Positions 1 through 10,549 of a stretch of DNA of 64,000 bases are shown in pieces; within the stretch, counting starts at the first letter, position 1, and each line of letters starts with the position of its first letter. This stretch comes from Cryptomeria japonica (lineage: Eukaryota > Streptophyta > Pinopsida > Cupressales > Cupressaceae): the NCBI RefSeq assembly GCF_030272615.1, contig NC_081412.1, positions 481,256,372 to 481,320,371 on the forward strand, read 5' to 3'. The position numbers and the translations under genes were made by a program. The notes beneath the pieces are model-generated. The model worked only from the letters and a program-made list of their open reading frames with translations, searched no databases and was not told the origin of the DNA.

Positions 1-562
1 ATTTCATAGACTCCATAGCTTCAACAATAATCACAAGTCTCTCTGCTTGCTTAGACAATGATGCCATTCTAGATAATCGGGATTTGAGAGAGATTAACAA
101 AAGAATACCTTATTCCCTTCGCGTTGGTAGGGTTTCCAGTTGATCTCTCAAATGCACACCTGTTTCGGCTTCTCTAATCTTTGAATCCGATTCAACTTTC
201 GATCCACAACACAAATTCGTTCACAATAAGCTAATAATTCTCTTTTTTGCTCTGTAGGTGCTCAAGAACTCTTCTTCGAATGCAATTAGGGTAAAAATAA
301 CTTAGTAAAAATTTCTTTTATAAACTTACCCACTGCATTAATTACACAACCAATAGGGTAACAAACCCCAATATACCGCTTAACAAACTCACTTATACCG
401 ATAGGTATATAACCGATTGGTAATCCTTTAGAAAACTGATAGACAATGATATCAAGAATTCTCAGATAACAACACAAAATGCAAAACTCTCTTACCACAC
501 ACTCTTCAAGGGGTCCAGAAGTAGATTTACCGCAATGCTTTCTTTAGGCTTGTTGAAAAGGC
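1..562. other. Unassigned window edge
   Basis: No domain is recognisable on either strand. It lies downstream of the minus-strand gag pseudogene, where an autonomous copia element would have protease and pol, but I see no protease or pol motif here. Confidence 0.4.
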
Positions 563-1878
563 TCAGTTCACCAGTGCAGGATTCTCCACACTAGGTGAAG
601 GGATATATTCTTTTGTTGGCTTGTCCTCACTCTTCTTCTTCCAGATTTTGTTCATCTCTGCTCTGGTTTCCTCAACATCGACCTTATGCTTACCTTTCTG
701 ATCTTCAGAGTGGTTAACCAGTTTGTTCTTCCTAGTTTTGCAGAACTTTGTCATGTGTCTCGTTTTGTGACAATGATAGTAGGTCGTCCCAGATGATCTC
801 CAAGGTCCTGCATTACCTCTTCCAGTTCTCCTTCTGCAGTTCATAACCACATGTCCATAATTATTGCAAATGGTGCAAATCACGTTTGTTACCTTTTCCA
901 TTTCATATGGACTAAACCGGTTGACTTAGGGTTTCTACTTGTTTATGTTCCCCGGTTGTCATAGGTCCTCTAGTCATCGATAGGTCTTGGATTCATGTGA
1001 GGTGTCAGATTGTTTGCTCCATATCTCCATTCAACTGATCTATGTCCATACATGTTGCATGTGAAACAATGACCTTCAAATCTTCTAGACACATATCTAG
1101 TATTTGCATTATAACATGTGTTCTCATTAGGTCTACTTCTACACATATTAGCAATATGTCCAAGTTTGTGACAAATAAAGCAAACAGGTTTGAAAGATTT
1201 CTTACCGGTAGGCTTGTTAGCCTTAGGAGCAGTTTTACTTTTGTGCATGTTGCTCTTGGTACCAGAAGATTCTCCTTTCTCTAATGTATTGAAACCTAGT
1301 CCAGATGTGTCACCTTTCATCCTCTAAGATTGGATCTTCTCATCTAACATAGAAGAACTCTTATTTAACTTTTCAAGCTTTCCATTAGCCTTAGTAAGCT
1401 CTCTGGTAAGATCTTCATTGTGTTTTTTCAGAGTCTCTCTTAGAGATATTGCCATTTCAAGATCTAGCTGCAAAACTTCCTTCTCTTCCTTCTCTTCATG
1501 CCAATGTTCATGCAAAGTTGCATTCTCCTGCTTGATCTTAGCAATCTCATGATCTCTCTCTTTGATTAGGTCTTCAGTTTCCCTCCTTGCTTCAAGTTAT
1601 TGGCTCATATGGATTGTTAGGGATTCAAGCTCTCTCCTCAGATTTAGCTTTTCACCATTCCGTTTTTCCACTTCTTCAACCAATGCATCAATGTTAACCT
1701 CATCTAAATAACTATTATCAAAAATCTCTAATAGTTTCTCAGTCAACTCTCTCCTTTTAACTTGCGAAGCTTTAAATCTGACCCTTAGGGTTTCAATCTC
1801 TTCCTTGGTTGCATCAAGCACTCTAGCCATCTCTAAATAACTCATATCCCCCATAGTGGCTTTAGGGTTTCCTTCCAA
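563..1878 (-). pseudogene. Gag-like protein of a copia-type element, broken
   Basis: Read on the minus strand, the first part (1878-1597) and the next (1515-1324) are rich in E, K, L and R and look like coiled coil. Then come CCHC zinc knuckles, C-X2-C-X4-H-X4-C: CFICHKLGHIANMC and CFTCNMYGHRSVEW (last Cys is Trp) within 1320-970, and CTICNNYGHVVMNC with a degenerate second knuckle within 901-563. Zinc knuckles in Gag bind RNA during packaging. The reading frame is cut by stops and frame changes. The primer binding site and LTR lie directly upstream (1902-3009), so this is the element's first gene. No protease or pol follows before the window edge, so it could be gag-only like the element at 37266-45931, but the edge prevents a decision. 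Confidence 0.65.
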
Positions 1879-1901
1879 GCCATTAAGCCTAAAGGAAGTT
1901 A

Positions 1902-1916
1902 GGCTCTAATACCAAT
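1902..1916 (-). other. Primer binding site (initiator tRNA-Met type)
   Basis: On the minus strand this reads ATTGGTATTAGAGCC, one base from the usual plant TGGTATCAGAGC site for initiator Met-tRNA. It directly follows the LTR end (...TATCA). Confidence 0.75.
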
Positions 1917-3009
1917 TGATAGACTTATAAAGCACTGAGAGGGGGGGTGAATTAGTGACAACAAAAACAATAGCACTTTAAACACAAACCGGTGAAGACA
2001 GTTAACCAGTTTATTTAATACTATGCATGCAATCCAAAATGATATTAAAGCATCCACAACAAGTAAAACATCCACCATAACACAAGTGTTTATACGTGGA
2101 AACCCAAACCGGGAAAAACCATGATGAGATGGGACTCACAAGTTAACTATCTGCTGTAATAGGTAACTGACCGGTTAAGGTCTACAAAGTGCTCTGCTAG
2201 GAGCGAATCCTGTTAAAGATCCCAAAGCCCTGTTAGGAGCTATACCTGGTTAAAGGTAGTAGCCTATAAGGAGTAACCTCAGTAGAGGATTTCAAACCCA
2301 AACTAATGGATCACCTAGTTAGAGGATTTGTACAATGAAGCTTATTAGAGCTTACCCAGCTAAGGGATTTAACTATTGTAGTGATTAGAAAACAACAGGT
2401 GGTGTGATCTAAAAATAACACATCTTGCTTGTATAGATCCTCTTTAGCTTGCTCAAAACTGCATCACTGACATACTCTACAATTCCTCTGATAAATCACA
2501 TCAACACATCACTTGTATCTCACATCATAAAAATAGTTCATCACAATGTCATTTTATGGACATTAGATTTCATGTCGGCTCAGGAATCTCATCACAAATT
2601 CCTAGGTGCATTGTATCTAGACAATCTTGCATAACACATCATAGATTGCTGCCAAATCTATCGGTTAGGGATAACCCATCACGACCGGTGATAACTCATC
2701 ACACAATCAGTAAATCTAGTTGGAACACCAATATCGGTTAAGAGTTAACCTCTTCCAACTCATAGATTGATTGTCCTTCATTTGCTTCCTTGTTGATCTT
2801 CATAGTATCTCCAAGTTGGTCCAAGGGAGAATGACCAAAACCATGTCATTCGTGCATGTACCAGTTGTCTACGTATATTGGTTAGACCTCTCTATACAAA
2901 TGATACTAGTTTGCAATACAAAGACTTAGGAGTAGTACTAGTTTGTCTTAACTAACATGACTATGACAATGTGAACATATGTGTGTGTATATATGTGCCA
3001 TCAATGACA
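1917..3009 (-). repeat. 5' LTR of minus-strand copia-type element
   Basis: On the minus strand it starts TGTCATTGATGGC near 3009 and ends ...GTCTATCA at 1917, next to the primer binding site. The inner end carries the G-tract stem-loop (1933-1957) also found in the LTRs at 28209-29319 and 37266-45931. About 1.09 kb. The matching 3' LTR would lie left of the window, so the outer boundary rests only on the TG/CA ends and similarity to the other LTRs. An (AT)n run follows it at 3008-3027. Confidence 0.6.
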
Positions 3010-3598
3010 TATATATATATATATATGATAACCCCCTGTGAATTTTTGTTAAATCCATTCTCATTTCTAGATAAGAGTTAGTTTTTCGAGGTATTTTAAT
3101 TGCCTCGTTGGTCTTGAATACTTTGTATTTATTTTCGAAATCTTGTTTTGCTAGTTAAAATTCAAAATGTTAACTTAAAATAAGTTTTTGTTGTTATGGT
3201 GCAAAATTGGATTCTAAAACTGATTTTACACCATCTTTGGCTTCCTAGGTGCTAAGTCGGACTTAGAACCCAACATTGAACTTAGTAGTCATTTTTAGGT
3301 GTATTTTGACTTACACCTCTTTGGATCTTATGGTGTAAATCGGACTTGTAAGTCAGAAATACACCATAATGGAGCATGTATTTGCATTTATTTCTTTTTA
3401 GTGTTTGATTTGATTTTGTTCTCCTTTTCTTTTATTTTCATTTTAGCCTTTCTTTCTCTTCATTTTACTTGAGGATTGTGAGATTGAGAAGATTACTAGC
3501 GCAAGGTCGAGTTCATCCTTTCCATGGTATATAATTTCTCTTTATCTTTCTTCGCACTTTCCAAGTTTTTATCGATTCTTTGAATTTGTTTACCCAAC
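3010..3598. other. Non-coding flank with three clear palindromes
   Basis: No coding capacity seen. Clear imperfect palindromes lie at 3196-3234, 3297-3318 and 3330-3367 (the last with a stem of about 16 bp and ATGGTGTA/TACACCAT ends). The same type of repeat resumes at 9921 on the other side of the gypsy insertion, so 3010-3598 and 9818-10540 were one sequence. Confidence 0.6.
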
Positions 3599-4373
3599 TG
3601 ATGGAGGAGCATCCCTGGTTCTTGGCAATCTTGCATCAACCAAAAACATTTCCTTTCCAGTTTGTTTTCTATTTTGTTGTTTCAACATTTCTTTCTGCAT
3701 TTTCTTGCATTGGCTCACCGGATCTTGCGGAGCTGGTTTTTTTGCTTGAGGACATGATCATCTTCCTTATTCCTACACCGCGAAGTGTTTGGATCATTTT
3801 CTGGTAAGTTATTGCTTCTGGATTCTGAGATAGTTTTCTAGCCCCAAAACCGCTTCGACCTATATTGGTGAATATTGCAGATCCTTTCTGTAGCTTGCGG
3901 AGCCCCAGTTTGTCGATTCCAATATTCCTTGGCGTTTGGCCAACCTTCCCTTTGATACGCACTTCATCCTTTGGATTTTCTGGAGGAATCTCTTTGGCGG
4001 AGGTCGACCTATTGGTTTAACACATTTGATCTTGTTCTTCGATATTTGATCCCTTTTGGGCTGACCAGATCCCCCTAGACCATATAAATCAATGTAATTA
4101 AGCTTTATAATTTAGTTAGCAAGAATATAGAAGATAGATCTTAAGAATAAAGGTCCAGAGTTGATCGATTCTGTAATTGAGCATGTATGTAGCAGGCTAG
4201 TGAGCCGAATCTTGTATCTCAGATGTTACCGATTATCTGTAATCAGTTTTCATGATCTAATTCATTCAGTTATGCATTTCTTCCATCATATCCTCTTATT
4301 TCCATTGTGTTTACTCTTGTTGCCCAGTCCAGATTGATCTCTTTGAGGTACCTCCTAATTGGTGACTGCACCA
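3599..4373 (+). repeat. 5' LTR of gypsy chromovirus
   Basis: 775 bp, starts TGATGGAGGAGCATC and ends GTGACTGCACCA. It aligns over its whole length with 9037-9812. Preceded by the target duplication CCAAC. Confidence 0.93.
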
Positions 4374-4390
4374 AGTGATACCAAAGCAAT
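4374..4390 (+). other. Primer binding site of gypsy element
   Basis: The sequence after the LTR contains TGATACCAAAGC, a mutated form of the Met-tRNA type site TGGTATCAAAGC common in plant chromoviruses. Confidence 0.6.
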
Positions 4391-4482
4391 ATTTTGTTTC
4401 GGAGATTACGTTGTGTTGAGAATTTTTTTGTGGGGTGGCAGACTGTGGGTCTGACCTGTAGCTATAGAGGATTGGCGTGAAG

Positions 4483-5551
4483 ATGGCGCAAAGAGGAAAT
4501 AGGAATGGTGGAGCATGTGAGAATGAAGACCTTGTTGTGATGGAAATGTTGAGAGGAATTGTAGCTTGATTGGAAGCTGTTCATATAACCCAGAGAAGAG
4601 GCCGACCTATTGAAGATGTGAGAAAAGATGAAGAAGAAGAAGCATTGGCATAACAAGTAGCAAATTCATCGATGATCAATCCAGTGGAAGAGAGGTTCTT
4701 GAGGGTTTTTAGTAGGGAGAACACTAAACCACATTTTACCCCATCGAAGTATGATGGTAAGTTGGATTTAGATGAATTAATGGATTGGATCTTAGAGATG
4801 GAGAAGTATTTTGATTTTGAGAACACCACAGAAGAAAGAAAGGTGAAATATGCATGTACCTGGTTGAAAGGTCATGCACCTCTTTGGTGGGAAAATTTGT
4901 AGGTTGATAGACAGAGAAGAGGAAAATAGAAGATCAAATCATGGGAGTGGATGGTTGCCAAGTTAAAATCAAAGTTTATGCTAGAGGATTATCAAGTAAG
5001 TCTATCCTGGAAGCTACAGAACTTGAAGCAGAAAAAATCTATTGTAAAGGAGTATACCAAAGCATTCTACAAGTTGAATATCAGATCTGGACATGTCGAT
5101 GATGAGGTTGAACAAGTTGCGAGATATTTGAATGGAATGTGGATGTTTATACAAGATGAACTCAGTTTTATCAAGTTGCAGAGTGTTCGAGAAGCTTATC
5201 AATATGCCTTGAAAGCAGAAGAGAAGTTGAACAAAAGACATGAGCAGAGACAAAGAGGTAGAGGTGGAAGGTTTTCTAGAGGAAGATTTTAGGGAGGAAG
5301 AGGATATTCAAGAGGAAGAGGAACCTATACATATTAGAATAAGGACAAGGAAGTAAACAAGGAAGATAATTCATACTAGAAGGATGCTAGAAATTTCTAC
5401 TAGAGAAGAGAACTTGATGGTTACCGAAATGAGGGTTTTGGAAAAGATGGTAGAAGATAAGACAAAAGATTGTTTAGAGGGACTTGCTCTAAATGTGGAG
5501 AAGGACGTCATTATTTTGAATGTAAGAAGACATAGAATGTTGGGAGAACAA
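4483..5551 (+). pseudogene. Gypsy Gag with zinc knuckle, many stops
   Basis: Starts at ATG 4483, about 110 bases after the primer binding site. The capsid-like part has the retrotransposon-gag signature KYACTWLKGHAPLWWENL near 4846-4902 and continues to 5292. It is followed by an R/G-rich linker and a zinc knuckle at 5485-5523 reading CSKCGEGRHYFEC. That is C-X2-C-X4-H-X3-C, one residue shorter than the usual knuckle. At least eight in-frame stops interrupt it, mostly TAG at positions where related Gags commonly have glutamine. Gag forms the particle and packages RNA; this copy cannot make a full-length product. Confidence 0.85.
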
Positions 5552-5553
5552 CA

Positions 5554-5937
5554 TTGGTGGAAGAAAGCCCCACTAGATCAGCTAACAAACCAGAAGATGG
5601 AGAATTGTTGATGATGAGGAGAGCTTTATGTCATACGGGAGAAGATGAAGAGCTCTTGCAGAGGCAAAATTTGTTCAAGACTAGATGTAAGGTATTTGAT
5701 AAGTGTTGTAAAGTAGTTATTGATAGTGGTAGTTCGTATAATCTTGTTTCAGAAGAAATGGTGAATAAATTGAAGTTGGAAAGATTGACACACCCTAAGC
5801 CTTATCAGATAGCATGGATTCAGGATGATCATAAGTTGTTAGTAAGCGAGAAATGTTTGGTGAAATTGAAAATTGGGAATTATCATGATAAAGTTTTGTG
5901 TGAAGCCTATGGATATTTGTCACCTTTTGTTAGGTAG
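5554..5937 (+). pseudogene. Gypsy aspartic protease
   Basis: The segment contains VVIDSGSSYNLVS, the D-S-G active-site motif of the retroviral-type aspartic protease that cleaves Gag-Pol. It is in a different frame from the preceding zinc knuckle. A stop at 5935-5937 (TAG) and a frame change at about 5930 cut it from the following sequence. Confidence 0.8.
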
Positions 5938-6196
5938 ACCTTGGCAGTTTGATAGACAGGCAATACATGATGGGAGAAAGAACATATACACCATTTTAGC
6001 GAATGGGATGAAACAAAGCTTGTTACCCCTAGAGGAGCCTTTGAAGAGAGAAGTTTGTACGAATTCTAGAATTTGTTTGGTGGATTGAAGGAAATTCCTG
6101 GATGGAATGAGACATGAAAATGTGTGTTTTGCTTTAGTTCGTAAGAAGGTTGAGAACCTAGAACATGAAGAATAAAAACTAGAGGACATAAAATAA

Positions 6197-7193
6197 TTGT
6201 TGACAAAATATGAAGACATCGTTTCAGGTAATGTGCCTAATGGATTACCACCTATGAGGAGTATTAGTCATTGCATTGACCTGATTCTCAGAGCTAGTTT
6301 GCCTAACAAAGCTGCACACCAGATGACACCGACAAAAAGTGAGGAGTTAAATAGACAAGTGCAGGAGTTGTTGAAGAAAGGTTTGATCAGAGAAAGTTTG
6401 AGTCCCTGTGCAGTACCAACAGTGTTAGCACCTAAGAAGAATGGAGAATGGAGGATGTGTACCGATTCTAGAGCAATAAACAAGATCGTAGTAAAGTATC
6501 GATTTCCATTACCTAGGATGGAGGACAAAATGGATTGTTTGAGTGGAGCCAAATACTACACAAAGATAGACCTAAAAAGTGGATATCATCATATCAAAAT
6601 CAAAGAAGGAGATGAGTGGAAGACAACATTCAAGACAAATGAAGGATTGTATGAATGGTTGGTGATGCCTTTTGGATCGACTAATGCACTAAGTACTTTC
6701 ATGAGATTGATGAATGAGTTATTGAAGAAATTCTTGGGTAAGTTTGTTATTTTATATTTGGATGACATTATGATTTTTAGTAAGACAAAAGAGGAGAATT
6801 TGTTGCATTTAAGACAAGTTTTACAGAGGTTGAGAGAACAAATTTTTTTGATAAACCTTAATAAGTGTACTTTCATGAAGGAAGAGTTAGTCTATTTGGG
6901 ATTTGTGATATCTGCGGATGGATTGAAGATGGACCCCGAGAAGGTAAGAGCAATAATTGAATGGCCTACACCGGAAAGCATTGGAGAGGTTAGATCATTT
7001 CATAGATTGGATAGTTTCTATTGGAAGTTTATCATAAATTTCAGTTCAGTTTGTAGCCATATGACTGAGACAATAAAAGGAGATAGGAATGAATTCAAGT
7101 GGACAACTGGAGCAAATAAAAGTTTTGAATTACTAAAGCAAAAGGTCACTAAACAACCTATGTTAGCTTTACCAAATTTCAACAAATATTTCA
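6197..7193 (+). pseudogene. Gypsy reverse transcriptase
   Basis: A continuous stretch of over 300 codons with the RT blocks in order: the polymerase entry block around AVPTVLAPKKNGEWRMC, YYTKIDLKSGYHHIKI, WLVMPFGSTNALSTFM, and the catalytic box ILYLDDIMIFS (Y-L-D-D) at about 6750-6775. It is the best preserved part of the element. A frameshift near 7195, at the junction with RNase H, ends the frame at 7237. Confidence 0.93.
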
Positions 7194-7194
7194 A

Positions 7195-7425
7195 GTGGAC
7201 TGTGATGCAAGCAGGAAGGCAATTGGAGCAGTATTGAATCAGGAAGGGAGAGTAGTAGCTTATTTCAGTGAAAAGTTGAATGATGCCAGGAGGAGATATT
7301 CAATGTATGATCAGGAATTTTATGCCATAGTTCAAGCCTTGAAGAAATGGAGACATTAACTATTGCCTAAGGAATTTGTGTTGTATACTAACCATCAAGC
7401 CTTGAAGTATTTGAACAATTAAAGC
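7195..7425 (+). pseudogene. Gypsy RNase H
   Basis: Read one base back from the RT frame, it gives the RNase H start VDCDASRKAIGAVLN, then VVAYFSEKLNDARRRYS and VLYTNHQALKYLNN. These are typical of Ty3/gypsy RNase H, which removes the RNA strand during reverse transcription. A TAA at about 7358 and a second stop near 7421 break it. Confidence 0.85.
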
Positions 7426-7428
7426 AAG

Positions 7429-8829
7429 TTGAATCAAAGACATATGAGATGGGTAGAATTTTTGCAGAGTTACACCTTTGTGTTGAAGCATAGGAGTGGG
7501 AAGTCAAACAAAGTTGTTGATGCATTGAATAGAAGGAGGAATTTGTTGATAGAGATGAGAGTGAAAATATTAGGATTTGAGGAGTTGAAGACCTTGTATG
7601 ATGATGACCAGGATTTTGCTGAACCTTGGAGAGCGTGTAGAGAACTAGTTATGGTAGATAGAAGTCAATGGTTGGATTATTTCATTCAGGATGGGATGAT
7701 ATTCAGAGGACTTCAGTTGTGTATACCTAAGAGTTCTATAAGGGAGAATCTGATAAAGGAGAAGCATAGTGGAGGATTAGTCAGACACTTTGGTGTTGAC
7801 AAAATAATAGCTCTGGTGAGTGAACATTACTTTTGGCCTTATATTCATAAGGATGTTAGGAAATTTGTGCAGAGCTGTAGAATTTTTCAAGTTGCAAAAG
7901 TTAGTAGTCAGAATGTGGGATTGTATAAACCTTTGACAATACAAGAGAGACCTTGGGAGGATATAAGCATGGATTTCATACTTGGATTGTCCAAGACACA
8001 GAGATGAAATGATTCTATATTTGTGGTGGTGGATGGATTCTCAAAGATAGCTCATTTCATACTTTGTAAGAAAACATTAGATGCAATGCATGTAGCTGAC
8101 TTATTTTTCAAGGAGGTAGTGAAATTGCATGGATTACCTAAGAGCATAGTTTTAGATAGAGACACCAAGTTTGTTGGTTATTTTTGGAGAACACTTTGGA
8201 AGAAGATGAAGACAAATTTGAGATTTAGTTCTACATTTCACCCACAAAATGATGGACAAACAGAGGTAGTAAACCAAAGTTTGAGTAATTTGATGAGATG
8301 CTTAGTTGGAGAGAAAACCAGAAGTTGGAATTTGATTCTTGCACAATTAGAGTTTGCCTACAATAATTCAGTGAACAGGAGTACTGGAAGAACACCTTTT
8401 GAGATTGTAACCAGAGCACACCCTAGAGGTATATCAAAATTCAGAGATATCAGTAATGAAGACAAGCAGAGTGCAGAGGCAGAAGAATGTGCAGATCACA
8501 TGAAGGCCTTGCATATTTACATTAAGAAACATTTGGAGGATATGAACAATAAGTATAAGGACAAAGCAAATGAGAAGAGGAGACATAAGGAATTTGATGT
8601 TGGCAATGAAGTGTTGTTATATCTAAGAAAAGATATATTTCTAGTTGGAACCTATGACAAGTTGCAGATGAGGAAGTTTGGACCTTGTAAGATCTTGAGG
8701 AAATTGAGATCTGGAAATTCATATGAAGTAGAATTACCAGATAGTTTGAGTATTTCACTATATTCAACAATTCAGATCTACATCAGTATCATGAATCAAA
8801 ATTCAGTGAAGACGGTATTGCAAACTTAA
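7429..8829 (+). pseudogene. Gypsy integrase
   Basis: The N-terminal HHCC zinc module is around 7740-7900 (HSGGLVRHFGVDK ... FVQSCRIFQ); the last Cys is replaced by Phe. After a TGA at 8005-8007 the catalytic core follows: VVVDGFSKIAHF, SIVLDRDTKFVG and NDGQTEVVNQSL supply the D, D and E. The C-terminal part ends at 8829. Integrase joins the cDNA ends to the target. The core triad is intact, but the zinc module and the frame are not. Confidence 0.9.
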
Positions 8830-8849
8830 AAAAATAGTTGTCTCGGAAG

Positions 8850-8999
8850 GAGCCAGACCAGATTGAAGATATTTTGGATAGTAGGATTGGGCGAAGTACC
8901 TAGAGCAATCAGTACAAGTGGAAGGATAGACCAATTGAAGATTCATCTTGGATTTCTTAGGTAGAGGTGGACCACCTTAGTTTTCCTCTGACCCCAACA
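8850..8999 (+). pseudogene. Chromodomain remnant at integrase C-terminus
   Basis: Downstream of a short frame break the translation reads DQIEDILDSRIGRST, stop, SNQYKWKDRPIEDSSWIS, stop. The pattern ILDSR...YKWK..P.EDSSW matches the chromodomain that chromoviruses carry behind the integrase and use for targeting chromatin. Two TAG stops interrupt it. Confidence 0.75.
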
Positions 9000-9036
9000 A
9001 AGTGAGAGACTCACTTTTTCAACAACCCCGGATGTC

Positions 9037-9812
9037 TGATGCAGGAGCATCTCCAGTTCTTGGCAATATTGCATCAACCAAAAACATTTCCTTTTCAGTT
9101 TGTTTTATGTTTTGTAGTTTTAACATTTCTTTATGCATTTCCTTGCATTGGCTCACTGGATCTTGTGGAGCTAGATTTTTTGCTTGAGGACATGATCATC
9201 TTTCTTATTCCTAAACCGTAGAGCATTTGGATCATTTTTTGACAAGTTATTGCTTTCAAATTCCAAGACAGGTTTTTGGCCCTGGAACCGCTTGGACCTA
9301 TATTGGCAAATCTTGCGGATCCTTTATGTCGCTTGTGGAGCCCCAGTTCATTGATTCTAATGTTCCTTGGTGTATGTTCGACCTTCCCTTTGATCCGCAT
9401 TCCATCCTTTGGATTTTTTGGAAGAATCTCTTTGGTGGAGGCTGACTTGTTTGTTTTACATGTTTGATCTTTTTCTTCAGCATTTGATCCCTTTTTGGGC
9501 CGACGGGATCCCCCTAGACCATATAAATCAATGTAATTAAACATCATAATTCAATTAGAAAGAAATAGAAGATAAATCTCAAGAATTAGAGGTCTGGAGT
9601 TGACCGATTCTATAATTGAGCATGTATGTAGCAGGCCAATGAGCCGAATCTTGTATCTTAGATGTTATCGGTTATCTGTAATCAGTTTTCATGATCTAAT
9701 TCATTAAGTTCTACATTGCCTCCATCATATCCTCTTGTTTTCGTTATGTTTACTCTTGCTGCCCGGTCTAGATTGATCTCTTTGATATCCCTCCTAACTA
9801 GTGACTACACCA
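9037..9812 (+). repeat. 3' LTR of gypsy chromovirus
   Basis: 776 bp, starts TGATGCAGGAGCATC, ends GTGACTACACCA, followed by the target duplication CCAAC (9813-9817). It aligns with 3599-4373. Confidence 0.93.
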
Positions 9813-9920
9813 CCAACTATGTAAGTCAAGTTAATACTTAGAATGTACACTAATTTTTTTACTTCAATGTATATCTTAAGTATTCCCCCCGCTCCCACTG
9901 TCATTTTGCTTCATGTGCAT

Positions 9921-10529
9921 TGATGTGTGTTGGATTTTAAACCCCAACACATGTCATATTTTTTGTGTGCCCTAAGTTTTTGGTGTGGGTTGGGATTGAA
10001 AACCCGATACACACCAAATCCCTAGCTTTGATGTGTGTCAGGTTTTCACCTAACTCACATCACCGTTATTTTAAGTGACCTTCCAAAATGGTGCATGGCA
10101 AAGTCACGACCCCACCATGAACCAGAGCATCGCTTCACGATGCATGTTGGGGCCATGGCCCCATAATACACCATTCCTTTGTGCTTTGCCTTAAGTTCTT
10201 TCCAAAGGTGATAGTCGGGGTTATATCCCTAACTTGCACCATGATACCTTCCAAGTGCAATTTGGGGATACAACGCCGACTAGCACCTTTTGCAGTTTAC
10301 TTTCTTTGTGCTTTAATAACATAGATGCATATTGGGTTTGCAACCCCGATATGCTCCTATATTTTTTTTATCTTCTCCAAGTGCATGTTGAGGTTGTAAG
10401 CTCGATATGCACCTCTTTTTGGTTTTGATAATCCATTAAGTGCAAATCGGACTTATAAGTCCGTTATGCACTTCTTTGTGTTTTTTACTAGTTTTAGGTG
10501 CTAATCGGACTTATAAGTTTGATTTGTAC
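9921..10529. repeat. Array of about ten imperfect palindromes
   Basis: Units of 50-80 bp each contain a palindrome of 28-40 bp: 9921-9956, 9979-10018, 10030-10061, 10088-10118 (weak), 10149-10162 (GGGGCCATGGCCCC, perfect core), 10207-10240, 10254-10288, 10327-10354, 10381-10412, 10438-10473 (stem 16 of 18) and 10498-10529. The outer arms are alike (GTGC or GTGT ... GCAC or ACAC), but the inner stem differs between units and still pairs. Three clear units of the same kind lie at 3196-3367, left of the gypsy insertion. Confidence 0.75.
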
Positions 10530-10549
10530 TGAATGCACACACTTGCAAA

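Larger units (their letters stand above)
3599..9812 (+). mobile_element. Ty3/gypsy chromovirus, full length, inactivated
   Basis: Complete element of about 6.2 kb: LTR, primer binding site, gag, protease, RT, RNase H, integrase, chromodomain remnant, LTR. Both LTRs have TGATG...CACCA ends, and a 5-bp target duplication CCAAC is visible at 3594-3598 and 9813-9817. Order RT-RNase H-integrase plus a C-terminal chromodomain is diagnostic of Ty3/gypsy chromoviruses. The two LTRs are about nine-tenths identical by eye, and every gene has stops, so the insertion is old. It sits inside the palindrome-array sequence. Confidence 0.92.

Noticed and set aside
286-498. Minus-strand 70-codon ORF
   Set aside because: No similarity or context; hydrophobic composition of AT-rich DNA.
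1042-1284. Plus-strand ORF opposite the gag
   Set aside because: Shadow of the minus-strand zinc-knuckle region.
8023-8829. Envelope-like gene in the gypsy element
   Set aside because: Everything up to 8829 is integrase and the remainder is chromodomain; there is no third ORF.
9921-10529. CRISPR-like repeat array
   Set aside because: Units are imperfect, inverted and without constant repeats between unique spacers, and the window is clearly plant nuclear DNA.
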